Below, piece by piece: positions 6,782-8,219 of a stretch of DNA of 8,219 nt. This stretch comes from Bacillota bacterium (lineage in GTDB: Bacteria; Bacillota_C; Negativicutes; CTSoil-072). The position numbers and the translations under genes were made by a program. Under the pieces are notes generated by a model. That model was not told the origin of the DNA. It ran no database searches and saw only the letters and a program-made list of their open reading frames with translations. The first letter of the stretch is position 1. Every line of letters begins with the position of its first letter. The stretch is taken from contig JAGFXW010000099.1 of the NCBI GenBank assembly GCA_017861495.1, positions 1 through 8,219 on the forward strand, given 5' to 3'.

Positions 6782-6868
6782 ATGCAAGGAGTAGTTTTTA
6801 TTGCTGTGCTGGCAAGCGGATTAACAATCATAGCTCAAAACGCAGAAATTATTTTGGTTAGGAAGTGA
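6782..6868 (+). CDS. Possible 28-residue hydrophobic leader ORF
   Basis: ATG 6782 opens a 28-codon frame ending at TGA 6866-6868, seven bases before the chemoreceptor ATG. The peptide (MQGVVFIAVLASGLTIIAQN followed by eight residues ending VRK) is mostly hydrophobic, long enough for one membrane helix, with a basic tail. No Shine-Dalgarno sequence precedes ATG 6782. A good one, AAGGAG (6786-6791), lies inside the frame, eight bases before an in-frame ATT (6800) and 14 before an in-frame GTG (6806). The stop codon overlaps the chemoreceptor's own ribosome-binding region (AGGAAGTGA, 6860-6868), so translational coupling is conceivable. It matches no family I know and may be chance. Confidence 0.25.
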   Translation: MQGVVFIAVLASGLTIIAQNAEIILVRK

Positions 6869-6875
6869 AGCAATT

Positions 6876-8219
6876 ATGAACCTGAAAAACATTCAGACAA
6901 AACTGCTAATGACTCTTTTACCTCTCGTCCTTTTAATTTTACTTGTATTGTCAGGGGTCAGCTATTATCTTTCCCAACAATCGTTAACTAAGAGCATTGA
7001 CCACACGGCGATGGCTGTAGGGACCGATTATGGGCATCGTGTACAGGACGATATGCGAATCATGCTTACACAACTGGAAGATTTGGCTAGCATACAGCGT
7101 GTGCGCACAGGGGCTGACAAAGGGCAGATTGTTGAAGCCTTGGCCGAAGCGCATAAAAGGCTGGGCGTTTTTGATGCCATCGTGTTTATTACTCCTAACG
7201 GTACCGGGTATACCAATCAGGGAACCACTGCTTCTTACGAGGAACGTGATTATTTCAAAAAAGTGGTTGCCACTCAAAAGGCGGCTGTGTCGGATCCGGT
7301 AACTTCGAAAACAACAGGAAAATTGGCAGTCATTCTGGCCGTACCGGTTCTTAATAACGGACAACTGAATGGAGTTCTGGTAGGAACATTTTCGGTGGAA
7401 CGATTAACGGCGATGATCAAGGATTTAAAATTCTTGGATACCGGTTATGGGCAGATTATTGACAGATCAGGGATGGTTATAGCGAATCCGGTCAATCCGG
7501 AAGTCATCAATAAATTGAACCTTCTCGAGAAGAAAGTAAATCCGGCATTAAAGATGCAACAGACGGAACTGGATGACCGGCTGACCGGCATGGTTAGAAC
7601 GACAACCGAAGGCGGGAAACAAACACAGGGCGAATATGTTTTTGTGGATGGAGTAGCCAAAGTTGCAGTATTTACGCCGATCAACCTGCCGGGAGACCAG
7701 CGCTGGGTTATGTCGGTGGCAGCCCCTAAAGAGGAAGCGGCGAAAGAAACAAACGCATTAGCGCGAACGATGCTTATTATTTCTGTAGTGTGTTTAATCC
7801 TGGTTATTGGCGCTATTGTTGGGATTGCCAAATGGTTTGCCAAGCCGATTGCCTTGATTCGTGATGAATGCCTGCTGTTAGCGCAAGGCGATTTACGGGA
7901 AGTAGAGAACAAAATTAGTTCGGAAGATGAGATCGGCCAACTGGCAAAAGGGTTTCGCGAAATGCGGGTGAATTTGCGCGAACTCGTCGCCAAAGTACAT
8001 TCACAGGCGGAACATCTGGCCGCTTCATCGGAAGAACTCACGGCCAGCGCGGAACAATCCTCCCAGGTTGCAAACCAAATTGCGACCTCTATCAGTGAAG
8101 TGGCCACGGGTGCGGAACAACAGGTTCATGCGGTCGACGCGACCTCGGCGGTAATGGAGCAAATGTCAGCCGGGATTCAAGAAGTTGCCGCCAATGCAAA
8201 CCTGGTGGCGGAAAAAACG
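6876..8219 (+). CDS. Methyl-accepting chemotaxis protein with dCache sensor, 3' partial
   Basis: The first 448 residues of a transmembrane chemoreceptor; the frame is open at the right edge. Membrane helix 1 spans about residues 10-32 and helix 2 about 299-320, enclosing an extracytoplasmic sensor of some 265 residues. The segment from Y126 (YFKKVV, then SDPVTSKTTGKLAVILAVPV and VLVGTFS) is typical of the dCache_1 fold, often a sensor of amino acids or other small metabolites. A HAMP domain follows (about 322-374, with P324 and the DEIGQLAKGF segment), then the start of the methyl-accepting coiled coil with LAASSEELTASAEQSSQ. The highly conserved signalling tip lies beyond the window; full length is probably near 660. 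The protein should signal through CheW/CheA to the flagellar motor. ATG 6876 follows AGGAAGTG at 6860-6867. Expression is probably gated by the upstream c-di-GMP riboswitch. The ligand is not predictable here. Confidence 0.95.
   Translation, partial: MNLKNIQTKLLMTLLPLVLLILLVLSGVSYYLSQQSLTKSIDHTAMAVGTDYGHRVQDDMRIMLTQLEDLASIQRVRTGADKGQIVEALAEAHKRLGVFDAIVFITPNGTGYTNQGTTASYEERDYFKKVVATQKAAVSDPVTSKTTGKLAVILAVPVLNNGQLNGVLVGTFSVERLTAMIKDLKFLDTGYGQIIDRSGMVIANPVNPEVINKLNLLEKKVNPALKMQQTELDDRLTGMVRTTTEGGKQTQGEYVFVDGVAKVAVFTPINLPGDQRWVMSVAAPKEEAAKETNALARTMLIISVVCLILVIGAIVGIAKWFAKPIALIRDECLLLAQGDLREVENKISSEDEIGQLAKGFREMRVNLRELVAKVHSQAEHLAASSEELTASAEQSSQVANQIATSISEVATGAEQQVHAVDATSAVMEQMSAGIQEVAANANLVAEKT

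Noticed and set aside
7445..8107. 220-codon open frame on the minus strand inside the chemoreceptor gene
   Set aside because: It is the antisense of the cache, HAMP and coiled-coil region; Ser-rich composition is explained by the opposite-strand coding sequence.

Overview
The window carries five protein-coding genes, all on the + strand: two are cut by the window edges (the first lacks its N-terminus, the last its C-terminus) and three are complete. Gene content suggests an anaerobic Firmicute, most likely a Negativicute such as a Sporomusaceae member. The grounds are a clostridial-type enoate reductase/2,4-dienoyl-CoA reductase-like flavoprotein, an NhaC-family antiporter, an HrpB helicase (common in diderm bacteria), and a class I cyclic-di-GMP riboswitch in front of a chemoreceptor. 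This placement is inference; no rRNA or other taxonomic marker is present.

Layout. 2-1225: C-terminal two thirds of an Old Yellow Enzyme-type FMN/4Fe-4S/FAD oxidoreductase. 1226-1397: a spacer with no convincing promoter or terminator. 1398-2279: a metallo-beta-lactamase-fold hydrolase, closed by a textbook intrinsic terminator at 2304-2325. 2326-2530: non-coding DNA that folds into at least three hairpins and ends in a second, nearly identical terminator at 2510-2529. It is the least explained part of the window. 2543-2571: a sigma-A-like promoter, then an NhaC-family transporter best started at TTG 2629. 3973-4001: a good sigma-A-like promoter, then hrpB at 4046-6550. 6554-6620: palindromic DNA ending in seven T, a possible weak terminator. 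6640-6875: a -10 box, a cyclic-di-GMP-I aptamer, an intrinsic terminator and a possible 28-codon ORF, all forming the leader of a dCache/HAMP methyl-accepting chemotaxis protein that runs off the window at 8219.

The genes do not read as one pathway. Each of the last three has its own promoter-like sequence, so the window looks like a series of independent transcription units. The clearest regulatory story is the last one: the second messenger c-di-GMP probably controls, by transcription attenuation, how much of this chemoreceptor is made, linking the motile/sessile decision to chemosensory input. I found no CRISPR array, tRNA, rRNA, insertion sequence or phage gene, and no strong evidence of a wholly new system. 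The best candidates for something undescribed are the structured RNA at 2360-2529 and the small ORF between the riboswitch terminator and the chemoreceptor.
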